Shown here: positions 7,973-16,580 of the stretch, one piece after another
Layout: each line of letters starts with the position of its first letter
Numbering within the stretch: position 1 is the first letter of the stretch
DNA from: Novosphingobium umbonatum
GTDB lineage: Bacteria > Pseudomonadota > Alphaproteobacteria > Sphingomonadales > Sphingomonadaceae
DNA: 64,000 bases
Direction: 5' to 3'
NCBI RefSeq assembly: GCF_004005905.1
Contig: NZ_SACO01000001.1
Span: forward strand, 186,001-250,000
Made by a program: the position numbers and the translations under genes
Notes under the pieces: generated by a model
Told to the model about the DNA's origin: nothing
The model's database searches: none
The model's input: only the letters and a program-made list of their open reading frames with translations

Positions 7973-9151
7973 CTATCGCGCCCCAATGCGCCAAATAACG
8001 TAGGGACGGATCGCAGGCGGGCGCTGCTGCCAACCTGCCATGCCCACCGCCAACACGGCCAAACCTATCGCCAGCGCCGCACCGGTCAAGACGCCGCTCT
8101 GCGGATCGGCCCAGACCAGCGCCGAACCCAAAGCAGGCCCCGCCGTCATGCCCAGATTATGCGTGGCCGCCACCAGCACGCGAAAGCGCGAGTCCCTGCC
8201 CGCCGCGCTGGCCAGCCCCGAGCAGAGAATGATCATCGCGGTCGATCCGATGTTGAGCAGCACCATCGACCCGACAAAACCCGCCCCACCATCGGGCCGG
8301 ATCAACCACATAGGTGACAGCACCGCCATACCCGCCAACAGGCCTTGCAAGGCCAGCGGCACCACTTCCCGCCGCCCGCTGCGCCGCATCACGACCCATG
8401 CCGTCGCCGCGCCAGCCAAGGACCCCAGCGACACCGCCCGCCCGATCAGATCATGCCCCAAGCCCGCCGCCATGGCCAGACCGCCCGACAGGCTCCACAC
8501 CATCATCGTGGCGCAAATGAACCAGAATGTGCCCAGGGCCAGCGCCCAACCGGCAATTGGCGTGGGCTGGCGCACAGCTTCATGCCGGAGCGCCGCAGAA
8601 CAAGGCGCGACTCCCTCCGCTGCCAAAAGCGCCAATGCAGGAACCAACACCAGACACCACAAGGCCCCGTCTGCCCCCAGATCATCTGCCACTATCGGCA
8701 GGACCGGCGAGATGGCCGAGGCCAGCAGCAATTGCGCCAGCATCACCACGCCATAGGCTTTGGCAGCATGCTGCTCCAAACGGGCGGCATAGGCCCCCAT
8801 CGCGCTGGCATAGATCGCCCCCATGCCCAGCCCATAGGCCGCGCGCAGGCATAACAACCATACCAAGCCGTCAGCCAAAGGCGTCAACAGCGCCGCCATC
8901 AATGCCAGACTGGCCGCAAACCGCCCCGCCCCTGCCCGACGATCCAGCCCCAGCCACCACACCAGCACGGCCCCCAAGGCCGCCGCCGCCTGTGTGGCGC
9001 CGACCACCCAGCCGTGATCTTGCGCCCTCAACCCCGTGGCGGAGGAGGCAAGGGCCAGAAACACCGGATCGATGGCAGGTTGCAAGCAGCCCAGCACAGC
9101 CGCCAAAGGCGCCGCCCATTGCCTATCCTTGGAACCGATACTGGAAACCAT
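7973..9151 (-). CDS. Major facilitator superfamily transporter
   Basis: 392 residues from ATG 9151, preceded by AGGGAGT at 8 nt; the 15-residue longer version lacks a ribosome-binding site. About twelve hydrophobic segments fall in two halves, with a short charged loop near residue ~200-215 (ALRHEAVRQPTP) and MFS-like loop motifs (WWLGLDRRAGAGRFA after TM2, MRRSGRR in the middle). The substrate is unknown. Its place between tetR and the aau genes on the same strand suggests transport of an amine, an aldehyde or an acid product, or export of a toxic intermediate. Confidence 0.8.
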   Translation of the reverse strand: MVSSIGSKDRQWAAPLAAVLGCLQPAIDPVFLALASSATGLRAQDHGWVVGATQAAAALGAVLVWWLGLDRRAGAGRFAASLALMAALLTPLADGLVWLLCLRAAYGLGMGAIYASAMGAYAARLEQHAAKAYGVVMLAQLLLASAISPVLPIVADDLGADGALWCLVLVPALALLAAEGVAPCSAALRHEAVRQPTPIAGWALALGTFWFICATMMVWSLSGGLAMAAGLGHDLIGRAVSLGSLAGAATAWVVMRRSGRREVVPLALQGLLAGMAVLSPMWLIRPDGGAGFVGSMVLLNIGSTAMIILCSGLASAAGRDSRFRVLVAATHNLGMTAGPALGSALVWADPQSGVLTGAALAIGLAVLAVGMAGWQQRPPAIRPYVIWRIGAR

Positions 9152-9236
9152 CGCGCGCAACTCCCTGCAGGCGGCGCGCCATGATCGGTCCGCCACCCGT
9201 GTTGCCCTGCGAAGAATCGCTGACGGTTGCCCCCGC

Positions 9237-9911
9237 CTAGCTGGTCAGTGCCGCAATCTCGCCCGCTTTGGCCGATTTTACAAGCGCGACCATCGCCTCA
9301 CAGGTCAGCGCGATATGGGCCGGCATGTGCTGAGCCCAAGGCTTTTCAAAGCCCAGAAAGGGCGTGGCCCCTTCCATGCTGGTGCTGATATAGCGGGCCA
9401 AATGTTCGACCTCTGGTGCACTCAAGGCAGGGTTGAGTTCGGCCACCACCTCGCCGATCAATTCATGCACGCGCTGGTAAAAGACGCGCACCCGTTCCGC
9501 AATAAAGTCATTCTGGTTGGCCAGCGCCCATAGTTCGGTGAACAGGCGCGTGGTTCGCTTGCCTGCAATGTCCTCCAGACAGAGGCGGATCACCATGCGC
9601 AGGCGACCTTCCGCGCTCAATTCCGCCTTGCGCACCCGCGCGTCCAGCAACCCGTCATAATTGACCAATATTTCATCCAGCAGGATCTGCACCAGCATTT
9701 CCTTGCGCGGGAAATGATAGGAAACATTGCCCACCTTCATCCCGCAGGCATTGGCGATGCGGCGGATGGTAAAGGCCCCCGCGCCTTCCTCGATCAACAC
9801 ATCCAGCGCCGCTTTCAGGATGGCATCGACCGTTTCGGCCCCGCGCGAATAGGTGCCCGGCCTGGCCGGACTGGCGCCTTCGGGCTGCTGTGATGCGCTG
9901 TTTTCTGTCAT
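9237..9911 (-). CDS. TetR/AcrR family regulator, candidate regulator of the amine locus
   Basis: 224 residues from ATG 9911 with GGTGGA just upstream; the frame extends further up but only through the divergent promoter region. Residues ~25-70 are a TetR helix-turn-helix (AILKAALDVLIEEGAGAFTI then RRIANACGMKVGNVSYHFPR), followed by a helical ligand-binding domain of usual length. It is divergent from iorAB and upstream of the MFS and aau genes. The 18-bp palindrome in the intergenic space (9991-10008) and its relatives before aauB and qhnA are good operator candidates, implying control of all three units and autoregulation. The inducer is unknown; an amine or aldehyde is a reasonable guess. 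Confidence 0.88.
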   Translation of the reverse strand: MTENSASQQPEGASPARPGTYSRGAETVDAILKAALDVLIEEGAGAFTIRRIANACGMKVGNVSYHFPRKEMLVQILLDEILVNYDGLLDARVRKAELSAEGRLRMVIRLCLEDIAGKRTTRLFTELWALANQNDFIAERVRVFYQRVHELIGEVVAELNPALSAPEVEHLARYISTSMEGATPFLGFEKPWAQHMPAHIALTCEAMVALVKSAKAGEIAALTS

Positions 9912-9981
9912 TCCACCCACTCCAATGCGGGCCGCCTTGCCATTGGCTGCGGGCGGGTGCAACCATGGAAAGCGCCAATGC

Positions 9982-10010
9982 TTGACGAAATCTGGATGGT
10001 CGTCCAGAAT
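9982..10010 (+). promoter_or_regulatory. Candidate iorA promoter with perfect palindromic operator
   Basis: TTGACG (9982-9987), 17-nt spacer, CAGAAT (10005-10010). Within it, TCTGGATGGTCGTCCAGA (9991-10008) has perfect 6-bp arms. The site starts 3 nt after the -35 box, as at the aau and qhn promoters, and lies midway between tetR and iorA start codons, so it could control both directions. Confidence 0.65.
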
Positions 10011-10068
10011 TATTCCCATACCTTTCATCCCCTGTCCCACGGCCCGCCCCTTCAGGAGAGCTTGCCCC

Positions 10069-10548
10069 ATGCCCATTGCCTTGACCGTCAACCGCAAAAA
10101 GGTGAGCGTCACCACCGATAGCGACAAACCCTTGCTCTGGGTTTTACGCGAGGACCTGCATATGGCGGGCACCAAATTCGGCTGCGGCCAAGGGCTGTGC
10201 GGGGCCTGCACTGTGTTGATGGACGGGCAGGCGGTGCGTTCGTGCCAAACCCCGATTTCCGCAGCCGCGGGCAAGGCCATCACCACCATCGAAGGCGCCA
10301 AAGCCCTGCCGCAAGGCGCGGCTTTGGTAGAGGCATGGCAGGCGATTGACGTGCCACAATGCGGCTATTGTCAGGCGGGTCAAATCCTGTCGGCCACCGC
10401 TTTGTTGCAAGCCAATCCCAAGCCCAGCGATGCCGAAATTGACGAGGGCATGAATGGCAATATCTGCCGCTGCGCCACCTATATCCGCATCCGCCGCGCC
10501 ATTCGCATGGCCGCTGGCCTGCCCGATGTGACGGGAGACGCCGCATGA
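10069..10548 (+). CDS. Molybdenum hydroxylase small subunit, two [2Fe-2S] clusters (iorA type)
   Basis: 159 residues from ATG 10069, with AGGAG about 10 nt upstream. The N-terminal plant-ferredoxin-like domain carries C39, C44, C47 and C59 (FGCGQGLCGAC...C); the helical second domain carries C98, C101, C133 and C135 (CGYC...ICRC). This is the xanthine-dehydrogenase-family small subunit, in the two-subunit form without an FAD subunit, as in isoquinoline 1-oxidoreductase and membrane aldehyde dehydrogenases of this type. It has no signal peptide; it would be exported together with its Tat-targeted partner. The stop overlaps the next start (ATGA). Confidence 0.9.
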   Translation: MPIALTVNRKKVSVTTDSDKPLLWVLREDLHMAGTKFGCGQGLCGACTVLMDGQAVRSCQTPISAAAGKAITTIEGAKALPQGAALVEAWQAIDVPQCGYCQAGQILSATALLQANPKPSDAEIDEGMNGNICRCATYIRIRRAIRMAAGLPDVTGDAA

Positions 10549-12743
10549 GCCTGATGCCGGAACTCGACCGCCGCGCCTTTCTGGCCGCCTCTGTGGCTGG
10601 GGCTGGCGTGGTAACCTTTGAAGCCCGACTGGCGCTGGCGGCCAATGCACCGCAGGCCGCGGCTGTACCGGTCAATGTATTTGTCCGCGTGGATACCGCC
10701 AACCATTTCACCATCGGCGCCAAAAACCCCGAAATCGGTCAGGGCATCCGCACCATGCTGCCCATGCTGATTGCCGAGGAACTCGACATTGGTTGGGCTC
10801 AGCTGACGGTTGAACAGACATTGGCCGATGACAAGATCTATGGCGTGCAGACGGCGGGTGGATCAAACGCCACCCCCAACAACTGGCTGCCCATGCGGCA
10901 AATGGGTGCGGCGGCTCGCGCCATGATCCTGAATGCGGCGGCCAAGGAATGGGGCGTGGATGCCGCCAGTCTGACCACCAAGGCAGGCGTGGTGTTCCAT
11001 GTGCCCAGCCAGCGCCAAGCCCCCTATGCCGCCTTTGCCCGCGCCGCCGCCAGCCTGCCTGCGCCCGATGTGGCCAAGCTGCCGCTCAAATCGCCCAAGG
11101 AATACACCATCATTGGCAAGCCGATGGTAGGCGTGGACACGGCCAAGATCGTCACCGGCCAGCCCCTGTTCGGCATTGATGTCAGCCTGCCCAACATGCT
11201 GCATAGCGCGATCATCAAGGCCCCTGCCCATGGCGCCACGCTGGCCAGCCATGACGCCAGCGCCGCTATGAAGATCAAAGGCGTGGTGGCGGTGGTGCCG
11301 ATCAACAGCGGCATGGTGCCCATGGGCAGCCATGACACGCTGGTGGTGGTGGCCGACAGCTGGTGGAAGGCGCAAAAGGCGCGAGGCTTGGTAAAGCCCG
11401 TGTGGAATGATGCCGCGCAAAAGGGCCTGTCCACCGCCCTTTATGAAGAACAGGCCGCCAAGGCTCTGGGCGCTGCGCCGCAGGTGGAACTGGCCAAAGC
11501 GGGCAATGTGGAAGCAGCCCTTGCCTCTGCCGCCAAGGTGGTCACCGCGGATTATTCCTACCCCTTCCTCGCCCATGGCACACTGGAGCCGCAAAATTGC
11601 ACCGGCCTGTGGCAGGATGGCAAGCTGGAACTATGGGCCCCCAGCCAGAACCCCGCCAATGGACGGCGCGAGACTGCCGCCATGCTGGGCATCGCGCCCG
11701 AAGCGCTGACCATCCATATGACGCGCATTGGCGGCGGCTTCGGGCGGCGCTTGCTCAATGATTACATGGTGATGGTGGGGCAAGTGGCCAAGGCCGTGCC
11801 AGGCCGTCCGGTCAAGCTGTTGTTCGACCGGACCGATGATCTGCGCCATGATTTCTACCGCCCAGCCGGTTGGCACCGCCTGACCGCAGGTCTGGATGCG
11901 CAAGGGCAATTGGTGGGCTTCAAGGACCATTTCATCAGTTTCGGCAAGGATGGCAAACCCGTCCGCGCCGCCGAGATGAGCGCCTTTGAATTTCCGACCA
12001 ATGCGCTGGAGCATATGCAACTGGGCGCGACCTATCTGCCCACCAATCTGGGCACGGGCTGGCTGCGTGCGCCTACTTCCAACGCCATGGCCTTTGTCTA
12101 TCAAAGCTTTCTGACCGAACTGGCCGAAGCGGCGGGCACCGACCTGCCCGATTTCCTGCGCCGCCTGTTGGGGGCCCCGCGCGAATTGCCCGCCGAGAAG
12201 GGCCGCCCTGCCCTGCACACCGGCCGCGCGCGTGCGGTGATCGATGCGGTGTGTGCCTCTGCCGATTGGCGCGGTGGGCACCTGCCCCCCAGCGCCAAAG
12301 GCGAAAAGCGCGGGCGCGGCTTTGGCTTCTATTTCTGCCATCGCGGCTATTTTGCCGAAGTGGCCGATGTCACCATTCTGGCCGATCAAAGCGTGCGGGT
12401 GGACAAAGTCTGGGCCGTGGGCGATGTGGGCAGCCAGATCATCAACCCGCTCAATGCCCGCCACCAATTGCAGGGCGCGCTGATCGAGGGCGTGGGCCAA
12501 GCCTTGATCGAGCAGAAGATCGAACAGGTGGCGGGCGCGATCACGGCGGAAAGCTTCATCGATTTCCCGTTGGCGCGGATCGAGAATGCCCCGCGCGAAA
12601 TCGCCGTGCAATTCCTCACCCCCGACTTCCCGCCCACCGGCCTGGGCGAGCCATCGCTGCCGCCGGTAATCCCAGCGATTGCCAATGCGATCCATGCGGC
12701 CACCGGCAAGAGGTTGCGCAGCCTGCCGCTTAAATTGGCGTAA
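10545..12743 (+). CDS. Molybdenum hydroxylase large subunit, Tat-exported (iorB / aldehyde oxidoreductase type)
   Basis: 732 residues. A twin-arginine signal (LDRRAFLAASVAGAGVV) opens the protein, as in isoquinoline 1-oxidoreductase beta subunits. Molybdopterin-binding signatures include GGGFGRRLLNDYM near residue 396, and the essential glutamate is in GLGEPSLPP (about E702). It lacks an FAD domain, so electrons must leave through the iron-sulfur subunit to a cytochrome. Between two amine dehydrogenase clusters, a natural inferred role is oxidation of the released aldehydes (or N-heterocycle hydroxylation) in the periplasm. A terminator follows at 12768. Confidence 0.88.
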   Translation: MSLMPELDRRAFLAASVAGAGVVTFEARLALAANAPQAAAVPVNVFVRVDTANHFTIGAKNPEIGQGIRTMLPMLIAEELDIGWAQLTVEQTLADDKIYGVQTAGGSNATPNNWLPMRQMGAAARAMILNAAAKEWGVDAASLTTKAGVVFHVPSQRQAPYAAFARAAASLPAPDVAKLPLKSPKEYTIIGKPMVGVDTAKIVTGQPLFGIDVSLPNMLHSAIIKAPAHGATLASHDASAAMKIKGVVAVVPINSGMVPMGSHDTLVVVADSWWKAQKARGLVKPVWNDAAQKGLSTALYEEQAAKALGAAPQVELAKAGNVEAALASAAKVVTADYSYPFLAHGTLEPQNCTGLWQDGKLELWAPSQNPANGRRETAAMLGIAPEALTIHMTRIGGGFGRRLLNDYMVMVGQVAKAVPGRPVKLLFDRTDDLRHDFYRPAGWHRLTAGLDAQGQLVGFKDHFISFGKDGKPVRAAEMSAFEFPTNALEHMQLGATYLPTNLGTGWLRAPTSNAMAFVYQSFLTELAEAAGTDLPDFLRRLLGAPRELPAEKGRPALHTGRARAVIDAVCASADWRGGHLPPSAKGEKRGRGFGFYFCHRGYFAEVADVTILADQSVRVDKVWAVGDVGSQIINPLNARHQLQGALIEGVGQALIEQKIEQVAGAITAESFIDFPLARIENAPREIAVQFLTPDFPPTGLGEPSLPPVIPAIANAIHAATGKRLRSLPLKLA

Positions 12744-12767
12744 GCGCCACTTGGCTTACAGCTTTGC

Positions 12768-12801
12768 AACGGCCCTGCGCTTTGGCGTGGGGCCGTTTTT
12801 C
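12768..12801 (+). terminator. Rho-independent terminator after iorAB
   Basis: AACGGCCC (12768-12775) pairs with GGGCCGTT (12790-12797) around a 14-nt loop and runs into TTTTTC. It separates iorAB from the qhn operon. Confidence 0.8.
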
Positions 12802-12863
12802 TTGGCGGCCCCGCGCTTTGCCCCAAAGGTCTGCGCCAAACTGCGTATCGGGGCAAAAGCTGC

Positions 12864-12892
12864 TTGAAGGATTTTTGACACCTGTCCAGACT
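12864..12892 (+). promoter_or_regulatory. Candidate qhn promoter with 18-bp operator
   Basis: TTGAAG (12864-12869), 3 nt, then TTTTGACACCTGTCCAGA (12873-12890), matching 14 of 16 defined positions of TCTGGACANNTGTCCAGA. The -10 position (CAGACT, 12887-12892) is nearly the same as CAGAAT at iorA. The geometry equals that of the aau and iorA elements. It lies about 71 bp upstream of qhnA. An overlapping TTGACA at 12875 is an alternative -35 box without a good -10. Confidence 0.6.
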
Positions 12893-12961
12893 TCTCCCGC
12901 AAGGCCGCTGATTCAATGTTTGAAAGCCGCGCCTGTCTTTCCTTGGGGGGAACCTTTGACC

Positions 12962-14740
12962 ATGAACTTCCCGTCCGATGCCATTGCCAAGAAACGCGTT
13001 CTATTGCGCCGCTATGCTGTGCTGGGCCTTGCCGCCACGCTGGCTGGTGCTGCCGCTTTACAGGGCATGTCCGCCCCCGCCATCGCCCAATCCGATGAAA
13101 AGGGCGCCGAGACCGAGGAAGGCATTCCGGTTACCGACAAGGTGGTGATCGAGAAATGCGGCACCTGCCACACCAGCGATGGCAAGGGCCACCTGTCGCG
13201 CATCAGTTGGGTACGCACCACGCCCGAACAATGGGCGCAGGTGATCCACCGTATGGTCAAGCTCAATGGCCTGTCCATCACGGCGGACGAGGCCAAGAAA
13301 GTCGTGCGCTCGCTGTCCACCACGCATGGGCTGGCGCCCGAAGAGGCGAAGGCGGTGATGTATCTGCCCGAAAAGCGCGCGCTGGACGAGGTTAACATCC
13401 CCAATGAGCAAGTGCGCGCCGCCTGCGCCTCTTGCCACGCCTTTGCCCAGCCCTTGAGCTGGCGGCGTTCGGCCAATGAATGGCGCCTGCTGCAAGATCT
13501 GCACGTAGCGCTCTATTCGCAGGCCGAAGTGCAATTCCGCCGTCCGGTGGATGACAATGGTATCCCCGCCGGTTTCGGCGCTCCCGCTGGCAAGGGGCCT
13601 ACGCCCGGCATGCTGGCTCTGGATTATATCCGCAAGGTGGCCCCGCTGCACACGCCCGAATGGGCCGCGTGGAGCGCGCGTATGCGCAAGCCCGAGCTGG
13701 CAGGCAAATGGCTGGTTTCGGCCAGTATGCCGGGCAAGGGCCGCTACGCAGGTTCGCTGACTATCGCGCCTGCGGGGGATGATTTCACCTCCACCCTCAC
13801 CCTGCATTCGCTATCCGATGGCAGCACCATCACCCGCAGCGGCAAGGGCATTGTCTATGCCGGATACTCATGGCGCGGCAGCAGCAGCGGCACCGGCGAT
13901 ATGGCCACGCCCGACGCCCCCAATGGCGCGGCGCGCGAAACCTTGTGGTTTGCACCCGACCAGAAATCGGCCGTGGGCCGCTGGTATTGGGGCGCCTATC
14001 AGGAATTCGGCTTTGACGTAACGCTGACCCGCGCTGGCGGAGAAACCACGATCAGCAGCGTCAGCCCCTATGCGCTGAAGGCAGGCACTACCGGCGCCAC
14101 CTTGCGCATTCTGGGCGACAAGCTGCCCACCAAATTCGTCCCCGCCGATCTGGGTCTGGGCAAGGGGTTAAGCGTCAAGAAGATCATCTCGGCCAGCGCG
14201 GACGAGATTGTGGTCAGCGTGGATGTGGCCGCCGATGCGGTGGTGGGCGCGCATGATGTGGTGCTGGGCGGGGCGGTGCTGGAAAAGGCGTTGCCAGTGT
14301 ATAAAAAGGTCGATTACCTGAAGGTCACGCCCGAAACCGCTCTGGCCCGTCTGGGCGGCAGCGAGAAGCACCCCAAGGGTTATCAGCAGTTTGAAGCCAT
14401 CGGCTATGACAAGGGCGCCGATGGCAAAATCGGCACTGGCGATGATGTGGCGGTGGGCCCGATCGATGCCACTTGGTCCATGGGCGAGTTCCCTTACGTC
14501 TATTATGATGATGACGTGAACTATGTCGGCAAGCTGAGCCAGACCGCCTTCTTCACGCCTAATATCGACGGCCCCAATCCGGCCCGCAAATGGAACCGCA
14601 ACAATTACGGCGAAGTCTGGGTGACGGCCACGGCCAAGGCCGAAAAGGGCGCCGATGGCAAGCCCTTGACCGCCAAATCCATGCTGATCGTCACCGTGCC
14701 CGCCTATAAGCGCTGGGATCAGCCGGAGGTGAGCCAATGA
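12962..14740 (+). CDS. qhnA: Quinohemoprotein amine dehydrogenase alpha subunit (dihaem)
   Basis: 592 residues from ATG 12962, after a G-run about 10 nt upstream; the frame extends upstream only through the promoter. A signal sequence (RRYAVLGLAATLAGAAALQG, cleavage near PAIAQ) precedes two haem c sites, CGTCH at 66-70 and CASCH at 155-159, then several beta-rich domains, as in the dihaem alpha subunit of QHNDH. Electrons from the CTQ cofactor in QhnC pass through these haems to a soluble acceptor. First gene of a complete run qhnA-D-C-B-G-F-E with overlapping ends; qhnD starts within its stop codon (ATGA). Confidence 0.93.
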   Translation: MNFPSDAIAKKRVLLRRYAVLGLAATLAGAAALQGMSAPAIAQSDEKGAETEEGIPVTDKVVIEKCGTCHTSDGKGHLSRISWVRTTPEQWAQVIHRMVKLNGLSITADEAKKVVRSLSTTHGLAPEEAKAVMYLPEKRALDEVNIPNEQVRAACASCHAFAQPLSWRRSANEWRLLQDLHVALYSQAEVQFRRPVDDNGIPAGFGAPAGKGPTPGMLALDYIRKVAPLHTPEWAAWSARMRKPELAGKWLVSASMPGKGRYAGSLTIAPAGDDFTSTLTLHSLSDGSTITRSGKGIVYAGYSWRGSSSGTGDMATPDAPNGAARETLWFAPDQKSAVGRWYWGAYQEFGFDVTLTRAGGETTISSVSPYALKAGTTGATLRILGDKLPTKFVPADLGLGKGLSVKKIISASADEIVVSVDVAADAVVGAHDVVLGGAVLEKALPVYKKVDYLKVTPETALARLGGSEKHPKGYQQFEAIGYDKGADGKIGTGDDVAVGPIDATWSMGEFPYVYYDDDVNYVGKLSQTAFFTPNIDGPNPARKWNRNNYGEVWVTATAKAEKGADGKPLTAKSMLIVTVPAYKRWDQPEVSQ

Positions 14741-16188
14741 CCGCTTTGCTAACCCATGTCTACCGCAGCGGCGAAGTGCATCGCTTTGCCGCCGAAGGGC
14801 AGGATTTCATCTATCTCGTCTCCGCTGGCGCTATTTTTGCGCTGGATGGCGCGGTGGCGCAGGTTTTGTCCATGCTGGACGCGCAGGAGATGGAGCATGG
14901 CGCGCTGGTGCAGGCTTTGGTCGATGCAGGCCAGAGCCATGCCGATGCCGAAGATCTGGTGCGTGAGCTTCGTCTGGCCCGCGTGATTGTTTCGGACCAG
15001 ACCGTTGCCGCCCCGGCGCCTGCCACGCCGCCGGTCGACTATCCCTTGCAGGCCTTGGTGCTCAACATCACCAACCAATGCAATCTGGCCTGCACCTATT
15101 GCTATGAATTTGGCGCGGACAAGATCGCCACGCCGAACGGCAAGCCCAAATATATGACTTTGGACACCGCCAAAGCCTCGGTCGACCTGCTGCTGGCGCA
15201 GTCGGGCGGGCGGCCTGCGGTGCATATTACATTCTTCGGTGGCGAAACGCTGATGAACTTCCCGCTGCTGCGCGAAGTTGTCGCCTATGCCACCGAACAG
15301 GCGGGGTCCTCGGGTCGCACCATTACCTTTAGCCTGACCACCAACGCCACATTGCTGACCGACGAGATCATCGAATTTCTTGCGGAAAAGCAGATTGGCG
15401 TGACCGTCAGCATGGACGGCCCGCAAGAGCTGCAAGACAAACGCCGCGTCTATAAAAGCGGCAAGGGCAGCTATGCCGTGATCGAACCCAAACTGCGGAA
15501 ACTCATCGCGCGCCATCGCAGCCGGGCGATCACCGCGCGCGTCACCCTGACCGACGGGGTAACGGATGTCATCCGCATCTTCCGGCATTTGAAGGATGAT
15601 ATCGGCTTTCACGAAGTCGGCTTTGCGCCGGTCACCACATCGGGCACGCGGGACTATTCGCTCAGCGATGATGGCATGAACAGCGTGCTGGCCCAGTTCC
15701 ACCAACTGGCCGATGAATGGCTCGATTATGCGCTCAAAGGCTGGATGCACGGCTTTACCAATGTGTCCGAAACGATTGGCGAGCTGGTGCAAGGCACCAA
15801 CAAGAGCCATCCCTGCGGCGCGGGCCTTGGGCTGCTGGGCGTGTCGCCCTCGGGTGATCTCTCCCCTTGCCACCGTTTCACCGATGCCGACAGCCATGTG
15901 ATGGGCCATGTTTCCAGCGGGATCGACCGCGCGGCACAGGGCGAATTCCTCAGCAAAGGCCATGTGGGCGCGAAGTATGCCTGCCAGTCCTGCTGGGCGC
16001 GGCCGCTATGCGCGGGCGGGTGCCACCACGAGGCCTTTGTCCGCTATGGCGACACCGGCCACGCCAATCTGCATTATTGCGACTGGATCCGCGAATGGAC
16101 GGGGCGCTGCCTTGAAATCCACGGCGCCATCTCGGTCAAAAACCCCGAATTTCTTGAAAAATTCGCTCAGCGAAAGGGCTTGTCATGA
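14737..16188 (+). CDS. qhnD: Radical SAM/SPASM enzyme forming thioether cross-links in QhnC
   Basis: 483 residues. An N-terminal peptide-recognition-like domain (~1-95) precedes the radical SAM core with C115-x3-C119-x2-C122 (NQCNLACTYCYEF) and a GGE motif. The C-terminal SPASM region has further cysteines (CGAG, CHRF, CQSCWARPLCAGGC) for extra iron-sulfur clusters. QhnD installs the Cys-to-Asp/Glu thioether bonds in the QhnC precursor. It overlaps qhnA and qhnC by 4 nt each (ATGA), consistent with stoichiometric coupled expression. Confidence 0.93.
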   Translation: MTALLTHVYRSGEVHRFAAEGQDFIYLVSAGAIFALDGAVAQVLSMLDAQEMEHGALVQALVDAGQSHADAEDLVRELRLARVIVSDQTVAAPAPATPPVDYPLQALVLNITNQCNLACTYCYEFGADKIATPNGKPKYMTLDTAKASVDLLLAQSGGRPAVHITFFGGETLMNFPLLREVVAYATEQAGSSGRTITFSLTTNATLLTDEIIEFLAEKQIGVTVSMDGPQELQDKRRVYKSGKGSYAVIEPKLRKLIARHRSRAITARVTLTDGVTDVIRIFRHLKDDIGFHEVGFAPVTTSGTRDYSLSDDGMNSVLAQFHQLADEWLDYALKGWMHGFTNVSETIGELVQGTNKSHPCGAGLGLLGVSPSGDLSPCHRFTDADSHVMGHVSSGIDRAAQGEFLSKGHVGAKYACQSCWARPLCAGGCHHEAFVRYGDTGHANLHYCDWIREWTGRCLEIHGAISVKNPEFLEKFAQRKGLS

Positions 16189-16526
16189 AGCATCTGCGCC
16201 CCGTCAATAACAAGGCCAAGGCGATCGACGAAAGCGTCAACGCGCAAACCGCGGCCATGGAACAGGATGTGGTGGCCTTGCAGCAGCAGGTCCGCCCGCA
16301 TGTGCCCATGGGCTGCACCCTCTCCTTCTCTCCGGGTTGGGAAGTGGATGCGGGCGGCGGCACGGCGGGTCTGTGCCAACCAGTCGAGCGTGACATTTAC
16401 GACTGCTATGTCACCTGCTTCTGGCCGGTTCAGGTGCCCGACCATGTCAATTACTCGCCCGATTGGGCCAGCAATTGCGCCGCCGCCGCGCGTGACTGGC
16501 GCAGCCTCGACATCATCTTCCCCTAA
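16185..16526 (+). CDS. qhnC: Quinohemoprotein amine dehydrogenase gamma subunit, CTQ-bearing
   Basis: 113 residues. Residues ~1-37 are a leader without a hydrophobic core, followed by the cross-linked core. With an offset of 37, every residue known from the crystal-structure family is present: thioether pairs C44-E53, C64-D70 and C78-D86, and the CTQ pair C74 and W80. The subunit therefore should carry cysteine tryptophylquinone and oxidise primary amines. Its leader is expected to be removed by QhnE after export through QhnF. One further cysteine, C98, lies beyond the known cross-links. Confidence 0.93.
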   Translation: MKHLRPVNNKAKAIDESVNAQTAAMEQDVVALQQQVRPHVPMGCTLSFSPGWEVDAGGGTAGLCQPVERDIYDCYVTCFWPVQVPDHVNYSPDWASNCAAAARDWRSLDIIFP

Positions 16527-16580
16527 GCATTGCGCGGCATTTCGCGCGGCTTGATGGAAACAGGCAGGAAAGACCCGCCC

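Noticed and set aside
7924-8033. Longer N-terminus of aauB reaching 8033
   Set aside because: It would overlap the MFS gene end and put ~69 charged residues before the signal peptide.
10069-12743. Carbon monoxide dehydrogenase
   Set aside because: No medium FAD subunit is present, the large subunit has a Tat signal and an iorB-type architecture; these fit the two-subunit isoquinoline/aldehyde oxidoreductase group instead.
12875-12903. TTGACA as the main -35 box for qhnA
   Set aside because: The hexamer is perfect but the sequence 17 nt on (CGCAAG) is not a -10 box. TTGAAG at 12864 with CAGACT matches the geometry of the two sister promoters better.
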